From contig CAJUQN010000041.1 of the NCBI GenBank assembly GCA_910588625.1, forward strand, positions 1 through 22,511: a DNA stretch of 22,511 nt, read 5' to 3'. This document shows, piece after piece, positions 15,892 to 21,827 of the stretch. The notes beneath the pieces were generated by a model that was given only the letters and a program-made list of their open reading frames with translations, made no database searches and was not told where the DNA came from. A program made the translations under genes and the position numbers. The number at the start of each line of letters is the position of its first letter. Positions within the stretch are counted from its first letter, which is position 1. This DNA comes from an uncultured Oscillospiraceae bacterium (GTDB lineage Bacteria > Bacillota > Clostridia > Oscillospirales > Oscillospiraceae).

Positions 15892-15925
15892 AAAAAGCGG
15901 CGGAGCATTGCTCCGCCGCTTTTTT
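15892..15925. terminator. Intrinsic terminator between ackA and ruvX
   Basis: AAAAA, stem GCGGCGGAGC/GCTCCGCCGC with a 3-nt ATT loop, then TTTTTT. It overlaps the stop codon of the convergent ruvX gene by two bases and can end both transcripts. Confidence 0.93.
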
Positions 15926-16343
15926 ACGGATTCCGAGCCCTCCAGGTGAGATAACCCTCCAAAATGAGGCTCGCCGCCACCGCGTCCACGTTCTTTTTGT
16001 GGGCCTTCATCCTCTTCCCCGAGGCGTGGAGAATCTGATGGGCCTCAATGGTGGTGCGCCGCTCGTCCCACAGGCAAACGGGCATCCCGGTCCTTTCCTC
16101 CACCAGCGCGGCAAAGGCGCGGTACAGCTCCGCGCGGAGTCCCTCCGTCCCGTCCATGTTCCGGGGAAAGCCCATCACCAGCTCGTCCGCCTCGCGCTCT
16201 CGGACGAGTTTAGCGATTTCCTCCGCCACCCGCTCCGGCTGGCGGGACTGGATCACTGTGGTGTAGCCCGCCAGCATTCCGGCGGCGTCGGACACCGCAA
16301 TTCCCGTGCGGGCGTCGCCGTAGTCGATGGCCATAATGCGCAT
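15924..16343 (-). CDS. ruvX: Putative pre-16S rRNA nuclease / Holliday junction resolvase-like protein
   Basis: YqgF family, RNase H fold, 139 residues. Catalytic acids are visible: AIDYGDARTGIAVSD with Asp7 near the N terminus, LVMGFPRNMDGTEG, LWDERRTT and the late NVDAVAASLILEGYL. The family was first proposed as a Holliday junction resolvase and later shown in E. coli to process the 5' end of 16S rRNA. The ATG at 16343 is preceded by AAGGAG about 8 nt away; a longer frame upstream runs through the divergent promoter region and has no ribosome site. It is monocistronic here. Confidence 0.92.
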   Translation of the reverse strand: MRIMAIDYGDARTGIAVSDAAGMLAGYTTVIQSRQPERVAEEIAKLVREREADELVMGFPRNMDGTEGLRAELYRAFAALVEERTGMPVCLWDERRTTIEAHQILHASGKRMKAHKKNVDAVAASLILEGYLTWRARNP

Positions 16344-16371
16344 CCTATCCTCTCCTTCCCTTGCGCGACAT

Positions 16372-16399
16372 ATTATAAAGGAAAAAACAACGCTTGACA
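16372..16399 (-). promoter_or_regulatory. Possible promoter of ruvX
   Basis: Minus strand TATAAT (16377-16372), 28 nt before the ruvX start. The hexamer 16 nt upstream is TGTCAA (16399-16394), a poor -35 that is the exact complement of the rpmG operon's TTGACA. The two divergent promoters would be mutually exclusive if this is correct. Confidence 0.5.
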
Positions 16400-16422
16400 A
16401 GCCCCTCCCAGTGTGATATACT
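16394..16422 (+). promoter_or_regulatory. Sigma-A promoter of rpmG-secE-nusG
   Basis: Perfect TTGACA (16394-16399), 17-nt spacer, TATACT (16417-16422). The predicted start is near 16429, about 208 nt upstream of rpmG, leaving a long structured leader. Confidence 0.88.
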
Positions 16423-16428
16423 GCCATC

Positions 16429-16601
16429 ACCTGTGAGCAGGGCTTTCTTTTTGTGCGTATTTTTACGGGATACCCACAAAAACCCTGGCCCCTCCCCGGA
16501 GGACCGCAGGGAGGCAATTGGCCGGCTTCCCGTAGCCATAATGGGCGTATTATGTCCGTTTCAGGCGCTGGAGTCGGCAAAGGCCGGTCCGGCGTTTTTT
16601 T
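16429..16601 (+). promoter_or_regulatory. Structured leader RNA of the rpmG operon, unassigned
   Basis: Predicted transcript of about 173 nt from the promoter to an intrinsic terminator. Helix 1: CAGGG (16438-16442) with CCCTG (16483-16487), a 5-nt bulge CTTTC, then TTTTTGTG (16448-16455) with CACAAAAA (16475-16482). This encloses a mini-hairpin (16456-16467, CGTA-TTTT-TACG) and a single-stranded GGATACC-type segment. Helix 2: GGGAGGC (16509-16515) with GCTTCCC (16525-16531), one G-U pair. Helix 3 is the terminator at 16566-16601. This is either an attenuator controlling the ribosomal/secretion genes or an independent small RNA. It matches none of the leaders I know (L10, T-box, 6S, SRP RNA). 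Confidence 0.6.
16566..16601 (+). terminator. Intrinsic terminator upstream of rpmG (attenuator candidate)
   Basis: CGCTGGA (16566-16572) pairs with TCCGGCG (16588-16594), one G-U, with a further GGC/GCC inside, followed by seven T (16595-16601). It stands between a consensus promoter and rpmG, only 35 nt before the start codon, so it should cut off most transcripts unless it is regulated. Confidence 0.75.
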
Positions 16602-16636
16602 GTTGGACGGGCCAAATTCAAAAGGAGGTGCCGAGA

Positions 16637-16801
16637 ATGGCGAAAGCCGGGAACCGTGTGAAAATCGTGCTGCGCTGCTCCGAGTGCAAGCAGCGCAACT
16701 ACAACACCAAGAAGAACAAGCGCAATACCACCGAGCGCCTGGAGCTCAACAAGTACTGCCCCTTCTGCAGAAAGCACACTCTGCACACCGAAACCAAGTA
16801 A
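16637..16801 (+). CDS. rpmG: 50S ribosomal protein L33
   Basis: 54 residues. Two zinc-binding pairs, CSEC and CPFC, make this the zinc (C+) form of L33. Basic segment TKKNKRNTTERLELNKY is typical. AAAGGAGGTG stands 8 nt before the ATG at 16637. First gene of rpmG-secE-nusG. Confidence 0.97.
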   Translation: MAKAGNRVKIVLRCSECKQRNYNTKKNKRNTTERLELNKYCPFCRKHTLHTETK

Positions 16802-16837
16802 TGAGCGCCGCTCACAACGAAAGAAGGGTTAAAGTAA

Positions 16838-17125
16838 ATGTCTGAACAGGAAAAGCGGGACAACGCGCCGCAGGAGTCCGTAAGCTCCGAGAAAAAGGCC
16901 AAGGCTCCCAAGGAGAAGAAGAAGGAGAAAAAGCCCAACGCCGTCCTGCGCTGGCTGAAGGATCTGAAGGGTGAGCTGAAAAAGGTCACCTGGCCCTCCC
17001 TGAAGGACGTCGTCAAGAATGTGGGTATCGTCATTCTGTGCGTCCTGATCGTGGGCGTCTTCATCTGGGTGTTCGACTTCCTGGCCCGCGCGGTGATCGA
17101 CGCTCTGCTCGGTCTCTTCGGTTAA
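16838..17125 (+). CDS. secE: Preprotein translocase subunit SecE
   Basis: Single-pass SecE that clamps the SecY channel; 95 residues. A Lys/Glu-rich N-terminal tail (about 1-32) precedes the conserved amphipathic helix LKGELKKVTWPSLKDVVKN and one membrane helix (GIVILCVLIVGVFIWVFDFL). The ATG follows AAGGG at about 11 nt. It lies 36 nt after rpmG and 9 nt before nusG, the standard bacterial order. Confidence 0.96.
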   Translation: MSEQEKRDNAPQESVSSEKKAKAPKEKKKEKKPNAVLRWLKDLKGELKKVTWPSLKDVVKNVGIVILCVLIVGVFIWVFDFLARAVIDALLGLFG

Positions 17126-17134
17126 GGCAAGCCT

Positions 17135-17653
17135 ATGGCTGAGGAGCTGAAATGGTATGTGGCCCACACCTACTCCGGCTATGAGAACACCGTGGCCGTA
17201 TCCATCGAGCAGGCTGTGGAAAACCGCAATATGCACGACCTCATCGCCGAGGTGTCCATCCCCTTGGAGACGGTCACCGAGATCACCGACAACGGTCCCA
17301 AGACCGTGGAACGCAAGGTCTTCCCCGGCTATGTGCTGGTGAAGATGATCATGACCGATGAAACGTGGCACCTGGTGCGCAACATCCGGGGCGTCACCGG
17401 CTTCGTGGGCGCGGCCAACAAGGCCATCCCCCTCACCGATGAGGAGATTGCCGCCTTGGGCGTGGAAAAGCGCGAGGTCGTGGTGGGCTATGCCGTGGGT
17501 GACAGCGTGAAGATCACCGACGGAGCCCTGGCCTCCTTCATCGGCACGGTGGAGGAACTGGACACTGACAAGGGCAAGGTCCGGGTGGTGGTCTCCATGT
17601 TCGGCCGGGAGACCCCCGTAGAGCTGGAACTGGACCAGGTCGAGACTATCTAA
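17135..17653 (+). CDS. nusG: Transcription termination/antitermination factor NusG
   Basis: Binds RNA polymerase and affects pausing and termination. 172 residues: the NGN domain begins KWYVAHTYSGYENTVA and includes RKVFPGYVLVKM; the KOW domain covers about 122-172 (VGDSVKITDGALASFIGTVE). The ATG is 9 nt after secE with only a weak AAGG upstream, so coupling to secE is likely. Confidence 0.97.
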   Translation: MAEELKWYVAHTYSGYENTVAVSIEQAVENRNMHDLIAEVSIPLETVTEITDNGPKTVERKVFPGYVLVKMIMTDETWHLVRNIRGVTGFVGAANKAIPLTDEEIAALGVEKREVVVGYAVGDSVKITDGALASFIGTVEELDTDKGKVRVVVSMFGRETPVELELDQVETI

Positions 17654-17662
17654 AAAACGAGA

Positions 17663-17708
17663 GGCAGGACAGAGACCTGCCAGTGGGAGAAACCCTGAAG
17701 CGGGTTTC
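17663..17708 (+). promoter_or_regulatory. Two hairpins in the nusG-rplK gap
   Basis: GGCAGG/CCTGCC (17663-17668 with 17676-17681, 7-nt loop), then GAAACCC/GGGTTTC (17689-17695 with 17702-17708, 6-nt loop). No T run follows, so they are not terminators. In other bacteria L1 represses rplK-rplA by binding the leader; these hairpins may be that site or an RNA processing site. This is inference. Confidence 0.5.
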
Positions 17709-17745
17709 GTCACCACCACATTTCATGTAGGAGGTGCTGTTTCAA

Positions 17746-18171
17746 ATGGCACAGAAAATTACTGGATATGTAAAACTGCAGATCCCCGCCGGCCAGGCAA
17801 CTCCGGCCCCCCCTGTGGGCCCCGCCCTGGGCCAGCACGGCGTAAACATCGCCGCCTTCACCAAAGAGTTCAACGAGCGCACCAAGAAGGACATGGGCCT
17901 GATCATCCCCGTGGTCATCACTGTGTACGCCGACCGCTCCTTCTCCTTCATCACCAAGACTCCTCCCGCCGCCGTGCTCATCAAGAAGGCGTGCAACATC
18001 GAGTCCGGCTCCGGCGTGCCCAACAAAACCAAGGTGGCCACCCTGTCCAAGGCCGACTGCCAGAAGATCGCCGAGACCAAGATGCCCGATCTGAACGCCG
18101 CCAGCCTGGAGGCCGCCATGAGCATGATCGCCGGCACCGCCCGCTCCATGGGCGTGCTGGTGGAAGAGTAA
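17746..18171 (+). CDS. rplK: 50S ribosomal protein L11
   Basis: 141 residues, full length. The N-terminal KLQIPAGQATPAPPVGPALG and the C-terminal rRNA-binding domain (IAGTARSMGV) are typical. Together with L10/L12 it forms the GTPase-associated centre. Start ATG at 17746 is preceded by AGGAGGTG about 10 nt away. 18 nt separate it from rplA. Confidence 0.98.
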   Translation: MAQKITGYVKLQIPAGQATPAPPVGPALGQHGVNIAAFTKEFNERTKKDMGLIIPVVITVYADRSFSFITKTPPAAVLIKKACNIESGSGVPNKTKVATLSKADCQKIAETKMPDLNAASLEAAMSMIAGTARSMGVLVEE

Positions 18172-18189
18172 GGAAAGGAGGAAACACGA

Positions 18190-18885
18190 ATGGCTAAGAA
18201 AGGCAAAAAGTATGTGGACAGCGCCAAGCTCATCGACCGCGCCGCCCAGTATGACGTGAACGAGGCCATGGAGCTGGTCATCAAGACCGCCACCGCCAAG
18301 TTCGACGAAACCGTAGAGCTCCACGTAAAGCTGGGTGTTGACTCCCGCCACGCCGACCAGCAGGTCCGCGGCGCCATCGTCCTCCCCCACGGCACCGGCA
18401 AGACCGCCCGGGTGCTGGTGTTCGCCAAGGGCGACAAGGCCGACGAGGCCCGCGCCGCCGGCGCCGATTTTGTCGGCGATATGGACATGGTGGAGAAGAT
18501 CCAGAAGGAGAACTGGTTCGACTTCGACGTGGTGGTCGCCACCCCCGACATGATGGGCGTGGTGGGCCGTCTGGGTAAGGTCCTGGGCCCCAAGGGCCTG
18601 ATGCCCTCCCCCAAGGCCGGCACCGTCACCCCCAACGTGACCCAGGCCGTCAACGAGATCAAAGCCGGTAAGGTGGAGTACCGTCTGGACAAGACCAACA
18701 TCATCCACTGCCCTATCGGCAAGGTCTCCTTCGGCCCCGAGAAGCTGGGCGACAACCTGAACGCCCTCATGGGCGCCATCGTCAAGGCCAAGCCCGCCGC
18801 TGCCAAGGGGCAGTACGTCAAGAGTTGCGTCGCCGCCTCCACCATGGGCCCCGGCGTGAAGCTGAATACCGGTAAGTTCGCGTAA
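18190..18885 (+). CDS. rplA: 50S ribosomal protein L1
   Basis: 231 residues, normal length. Recognised by VELHVKLGVDSRHADQQVRG, LPHGTGK, GPKGLMPSPKAGTVT and the C-terminal GPGVKLN. Forms the L1 stalk that moves tRNA out of the E site and is the usual repressor of its own operon. AGGAGG lies 8 nt upstream. A strong terminator follows, so rplJ-rplL are transcribed separately. Confidence 0.98.
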   Translation: MAKKGKKYVDSAKLIDRAAQYDVNEAMELVIKTATAKFDETVELHVKLGVDSRHADQQVRGAIVLPHGTGKTARVLVFAKGDKADEARAAGADFVGDMDMVEKIQKENWFDFDVVVATPDMMGVVGRLGKVLGPKGLMPSPKAGTVTPNVTQAVNEIKAGKVEYRLDKTNIIHCPIGKVSFGPEKLGDNLNALMGAIVKAKPAAAKGQYVKSCVAASTMGPGVKLNTGKFA

Positions 18886-18899
18886 ACTTACAACATACG

Positions 18900-18929
18900 A
18901 AAAGCCGCCGACAGCTGTCGGCGGCTTTT
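18900..18929. terminator. Bidirectional terminator after rplA
   Basis: A perfect 30-nt palindrome: AAAAGCCGCCGACAG followed by its exact reverse complement, ending in TTTT. It sits between rplA and the convergent gene ending at 18938. Confidence 0.93.
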
Positions 18930-18937
18930 ATCATGGT

Positions 18938-19279
18938 TCAAAACCGTCCGGATAGGAACATGCTCAGCACACACACGATGGCCCCGACTGTCAAGAACAG
19001 CAATCCCACCCCAAACCGTTTTTTCCGCTTTCCCATCAACGTTTCTTGTTCCTCCGACATGGCTAGAATGGGATATTTCCTCCTGCCAATCAGATATAAA
19101 ATCAGCCCTGACTGTCCGTTGCCCGAAGCTGCAAACAAGCCCCAAAGCTTTGGGTGCTTCAACCCCCGGCATTCCGCGTCTACCTGCACCAGCTTGTAGA
19201 GCTGATACACGCATGAAAAACTACCTACAACGAGCGTTGCCGCGCCTATTGCGGCGAAAATGATGTAAAATTTATCCAT
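18938..19279 (-). CDS. Small membrane protein of unknown function, partner of the XRE regulator
   Basis: 113 residues with an N-terminal membrane helix (about 4-30), a middle segment containing GQSGLILYLIGRRKYPIL, and a C-terminal membrane helix (FGVGLLFLTVGAIVCVLSMF). No family recognised. The ATG at 19279 has GAGGA 6 nt upstream. It starts 9 nt after the end of the XRE gene, so the two are almost certainly co-transcribed. It ends next to the palindrome terminator. GC content is visibly lower than in the ribosomal genes around it. Confidence 0.75.
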   Translation of the reverse strand: MDKFYIIFAAIGAATLVVGSFSCVYQLYKLVQVDAECRGLKHPKLWGLFAASGNGQSGLILYLIGRRKYPILAMSEEQETLMGKRKKRFGVGLLFLTVGAIVCVLSMFLSGRF

Positions 19280-19288
19280 TTCTATTCC

Positions 19289-19696
19289 TCATATCCTTTT
19301 CACTATTTGATACAGCAAATATGCCACACTCAACACCGCCAGACAGAAGATGCAGATGATCAAGAAAACACTCTCCGGCAAAAAGAACGCTGCGGTCAGA
19401 CAGGCCAAAAACACCACCATATTGGCAGCCACCGCCAGAATCAGCTTTTGATTGCTCTTCACGATATCGGTACTCTCTTCCAAATGCTCCAGCATTTTGG
19501 TATCCCCCTTCAATGATTCGTCCAAACTGATGGAATACAGGTCGGACAGCCTGATGACGCTGACGATATCCGGGTATGACTTTTCGTTCTCCCAATTCGA
19601 GATGGTCTGCCGAGACACGAACAGCCGCTCCGCCACCTGCTCCTGGGTCAGCTTCACCCCCAGGCGAGCCTCCTTCAGCTTCTTCCCTATTTCCAT
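19289..19696 (-). CDS. XRE-family regulator anchored in the membrane
   Basis: 135 residues. Residues about 5-60 form an HTH_3 domain: LKEARLGVKLTQEQVAERLF, then SRQTISNWENEKSYPD with the recognition helix. A linker (about 62-80) is followed by two membrane helices (about 84-105 and 108-130), so this is a DNA-binding protein tethered to the membrane, a common Clostridial architecture. The ATG at 19696 has AGGAGG 8 nt upstream. That ribosome site could be half-hidden by a short CTCC-GAAA-GGAG hairpin. It is divergent from rplJ and splits the usual rplKA-rplJL block. Target unknown; self-regulation is a guess. Confidence 0.88.
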   Translation of the reverse strand: MEIGKKLKEARLGVKLTQEQVAERLFVSRQTISNWENEKSYPDIVSVIRLSDLYSISLDESLKGDTKMLEHLEESTDIVKSNQKLILAVAANMVVFLACLTAAFFLPESVFLIICIFCLAVLSVAYLLYQIVKRI

Positions 19697-19748
19697 GGAA
19701 CCGTCCTCCTTTCGGAGCTATTGTCTCAAAAAACCCCGCTTCTGTCTA

Positions 19749-19799
19749 TCAAATGCCGTTGGCAAACTGCTTTTCGGCGGCGTCAAAGAGTTTTGACAT
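19749..19799 (-). CDS. Possible 16-residue leader peptide of the XRE gene
   Basis: ORF MSKLFDAAEKQFANGI in the leader between the minus-strand promoter and the XRE gene. The base composition fits coding sequence, but the upstream ribosome site is weak. Could be a chance ORF or a remnant. Confidence 0.25.
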   Translation of the reverse strand: MSKLFDAAEKQFANGI

Positions 19800-19811
19800 G
19801 GCTTTTAACCC

Positions 19812-19840
19812 ACTATAAGCTCTTCCGCGCCCGGTGTCAA
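19812..19840 (-). promoter_or_regulatory. Sigma-A promoter of the XRE/membrane protein pair
   Basis: Minus strand TTGACA (19840-19835), 17-nt spacer, TATAGT (19817-19812). Divergent from the rplJ promoter; the two -35 hexamers are 42 nt apart. The leader is about 110 nt. Confidence 0.82.
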
Positions 19841-19882
19841 TCAGGTTTTCCCCGCAAAAATCAAACTTTTTTCGATTTTCCC

Positions 19883-19911
19883 TTGACAAATCAGGGTCCC
19901 CGCTATATACT
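19883..19911 (+). promoter_or_regulatory. Sigma-A promoter of rplJ-rplL
   Basis: TTGACA (19883-19888), 17-nt spacer, TATACT (19906-19911); start expected near 19918. Gives rplJL its own strong promoter, separate from rplKA. Confidence 0.9.
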
Positions 19912-19917
19912 ACTAAA

Positions 19918-20069
19918 AGTGTTCAGAGACAGCAGGTGCGAAAGCGTAAGTCCTGCCGAGAATGCAGCCGATACGCTCAGTTTGCGCTGTTTTCGTGTGG
20001 ACACGAAGGCGGCGTTTTTCTTTTGAAAAACACCTGCCGCGATAAATTACCCGGAGGTGAATTCAAACA
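19918..20069 (+). promoter_or_regulatory. L10 (rplJ) leader
   Basis: Matches the known autoregulatory L10 leader: AGACAGCAGGTGC, a small stem CGAAAGCG, AAGTCCTGCCGAGAATG, where the L10(L12) complex binds a bent helix. An intrinsic terminator follows and then the ribosome site GGAGGTG before rplJ. The binding role is established for other Firmicutes; identity here rests on the motif and the position. Confidence 0.85.
19985..20024 (+). terminator. Attenuator terminator in the L10 leader
   Basis: CGCTGTTTTCGTG (19985-19997) pairs with CACGAAGGCGGCG (20002-20014), 13 bp including three G-U pairs, with a TGGA loop, followed by TTTTTCTTTT. It stands 45 nt before rplJ and fits feedback attenuation by L10. 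Confidence 0.82.
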
Positions 20070-20612
20070 ATGCCTAACGCAAAGGTTCTCAGTGAGAAAC
20101 AGGCCATCGTGGCCGCTCTGGTGGAAGACCTGAAAGCCGCCAACTCCGGCGTCCTGGTGGATTACAAGGGTATCACCGTGGCCGAGGACACCGCCCTGCG
20201 CCATGAGCTGCGTGAGAATGGCGTGGAGTACGCCGTGGTGAAGAATACCCTGCTCCGCCGCGCCCTGGATGACGTGGATCTGGGCGAGCTGGACGAGGTG
20301 CTCAATGGCACCACTTCCATGGCCATCTCCAAGGAAGACCCCATCGCCCCCATGCGCATCGTCAACAAGTACGCTAAGCAGATGGGCGACCGCTTCAACA
20401 TTAAGGCCGGCTTTATGGACGGCAAGGTCCTCCCCTTGGACGACGTGTACGCCCTGGCCGAGCTGCCCTCCAAGGACGCCCTGCTGGGTCAGGTTCTGGG
20501 CATGATGCTGGCTCCCATCACCAGTTTGGCTGTGGTTATCAAGGCCATCGCCGAGAAGAACGGCGAGCCCGCCGCCGAAGCCCCCGCCGAGGAGGCTCCT
20601 GCCGCTGAGTAA
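20070..20612 (+). CDS. rplJ: 50S ribosomal protein L10
   Basis: 180 residues. N-terminal domain with LVEDLKAANSGVLVDYKGIT and VVKNTLLRRAL; the C-terminal helix (VLGMMLAPITSLAVVIKAIA) is the platform for L7/L12 dimers; a Glu/Ala-rich tail ends the protein. Start ATG at 20070 has GGAGGTG 9-10 nt upstream. 62 nt separate it from rplL. Confidence 0.97.
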   Translation: MPNAKVLSEKQAIVAALVEDLKAANSGVLVDYKGITVAEDTALRHELRENGVEYAVVKNTLLRRALDDVDLGELDEVLNGTTSMAISKEDPIAPMRIVNKYAKQMGDRFNIKAGFMDGKVLPLDDVYALAELPSKDALLGQVLGMMLAPITSLAVVIKAIAEKNGEPAAEAPAEEAPAAE

Positions 20613-20674
20613 TGGCGGCTGTCCCGCAAGGGGACGCAACATACTAACTATTGATAATTAGGAGGAATTTCATC

Positions 20675-21049
20675 ATGGCTAGCGAGAAAGTTACCGCTTT
20701 GGTTGAAGAAGTCAAGGCTCTTACCGTTCTGGAGCTGAACGATCTGGTTAAGGCCTTGGAGGAGGAGTTCGGCGTTTCCGCCGCCGCTATGGCTGCTCCT
20801 GCCGCTGGTGCCGCCGCTCCCGCAGCTGAGGAGAAGACCGAGTTCGACGTGGTCCTGGCCGGCTTCGATGCCGCCGCCAAGATCAAGGTCATCAAGGCCG
20901 TCCGCGAGATCACCGGTCTGGGTCTGGCCGAGGCCAAGGCTGCCGTCGAGGGCACTCCCAAGACTCTGAAGGAGGCCGTTGGCAAGGACGAGGCCGAGGA
21001 GCTGAAGAAGAAGCTGGAAGAGGCTGGCGGCAAGGTGGAGCTGAAGTAA
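20675..21049 (+). CDS. rplL: 50S ribosomal protein L7/L12
   Basis: 124 residues. N-terminal dimerisation helices, an Ala/Pro hinge (about 38-52), and the C-terminal factor-binding domain with KTEFDVVLAGFDAAAKIKVI and GLGLAEAKAAVEGTPK. Start ATG at 20675 has AGGAGG 9 nt upstream; an earlier in-frame codon at 20651 has no site. A terminator follows and no rpoB is next, which is unusual. Confidence 0.98.
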   Translation: MASEKVTALVEEVKALTVLELNDLVKALEEEFGVSAAAMAAPAAGAAAPAAEEKTEFDVVLAGFDAAAKIKVIKAVREITGLGLAEAKAAVEGTPKTLKEAVGKDEAEELKKKLEEAGGKVELK

Positions 21050-21111
21050 GCGCTCCCCTGCTGTTCTCGTCATTCCAATCTTGAACATGTTTTCACTCAA
21101 ATAACACCCCG

Positions 21112-21151
21112 AAAAAGGGGCTCAGGAATTCGTTTCTGGGCTCCTTTTTTT
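21112..21151 (+). terminator. Intrinsic terminator after rplL
   Basis: GGGGCTCAGGAA (21117-21128) pairs with TTTCTGGGCTCC (21133-21144), 12 bp with several G-U pairs, TTCG loop, then seven T. Preceded by five A. Confidence 0.88.
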
Positions 21152-21534
21152 GTTTGGCGCACCCAGGCAAGGCCCCCGCCAATCCTCTCATTTTTTCTCC
21201 TTCGGGGGCATCGGAACAGTTAGAACTATAGCTGAAAAATCCAGAAAAACAAGGTTTTCCCCTGCAAATTCTCCCCTTCTCCTCTCCCAACTTCTTGTGC
21301 TGCACTCCTCAAGCCATCCCCAGAAAAATCTCACACAAAATCGGCGCGGGCGGCTGGTAATCCCGTCCTGTTTTTGAGAAAACAAGCACGATTTTTGCCA
21401 AATTACTGAGCTACACTCTCAACTGGACGCTCACCCCGGAGGGGAGGACATGAGGGGGTGGCGGGAGACTCGCCTGGGGAGGAAAGAGGTTAAAATTATC
21501 CGAACAATGCGTGCGTTTTTCGTCGAACATCTAC
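21152..21534. other. Stretch without a recognisable gene
   Basis: Falling GC content and only short frames without ribosome sites. A minus-strand frame at 21188-21385 is Arg/Phe-rich with no known pattern and I treat it as chance. A short CCCC-GGA-GGGG hairpin lies near 21434. No promoter was identified. Confidence 0.5.
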
Positions 21535-21600
21535 ATAGTAGCTCGGTTTAATTATAATTTTTCCGAGATTTTGCACGCAATTATTCCGAGCTTTTGATGC
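21535..21600. repeat. Partial and inverted copies of the 41-bp repeat core
   Basis: One degenerate forward copy (AGCTCGGTTTAATTA from 21540) and two inverted cores: CCGAGATTTTGC at 21563-21574 and CCGAGCTTTTG at 21586-21596. These can pair perfectly (12 and 11 bp) with repeat 1 (21629-21640) and repeat 2 (21671-21681). Confidence 0.75.
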
Positions 21601-21628
21601 TGATTTTTCCAGTTTTTGTAAATTTTCT

Positions 21629-21792
21629 GCAAAATCTCGGTCTAATTCACAACTTGTTCATACTTATCCGCAAAAGCTCGGCTTAATTTACAGTTTATTC
21701 ATATTCACCCGCAAAAGCTCAGTTTAATTCATAGTTTGTCAACATTTAGCCGCAAAATCTCCGTCTAATTCATCCATACCACATCAAAAAGG
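21629..21792 (+). repeat. Four 41-bp direct repeats upstream of a sigma factor gene
   Basis: Copies start at 21629, 21670, 21711 and 21752, an exact 41-nt period. Each begins GCAAAA(T/G)CTC(G/A/C)G and continues (T/C)(C/T)TAATT(C/T)A. Copies 1-3 remain similar to the end (TTGTTCAT-like segment); copy 4 diverges after about 22 nt and runs into an AAGGAGGT. A period near four helical turns puts all copies on one face of the DNA, as expected for a binding-site array. The stretch is AT-rich in a GC-rich genome. Confidence 0.85.
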
Positions 21793-21827
21793 AGGTAGAT
21801 ATCAGAAAAGAAAGTATGTGAAAGTTT

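Noticed and set aside
17710..18845. Long minus-strand frames opposite rplK and rplA
   Set aside because: Shadows of well-known ribosomal protein genes; Gly/His/Leu-rich products without a family.
21188..21385. Minus-strand 65-codon frame
   Set aside because: No ribosome site, Arg/Phe/Trp-rich composition and no neighbour relation; treated as chance.
21535..21792. CRISPR array
   Set aside because: The 41-nt period has no repeat/unique-spacer alternation: copies 1-3 are similar over the whole unit, inverted cores occur, and no cas genes are near.
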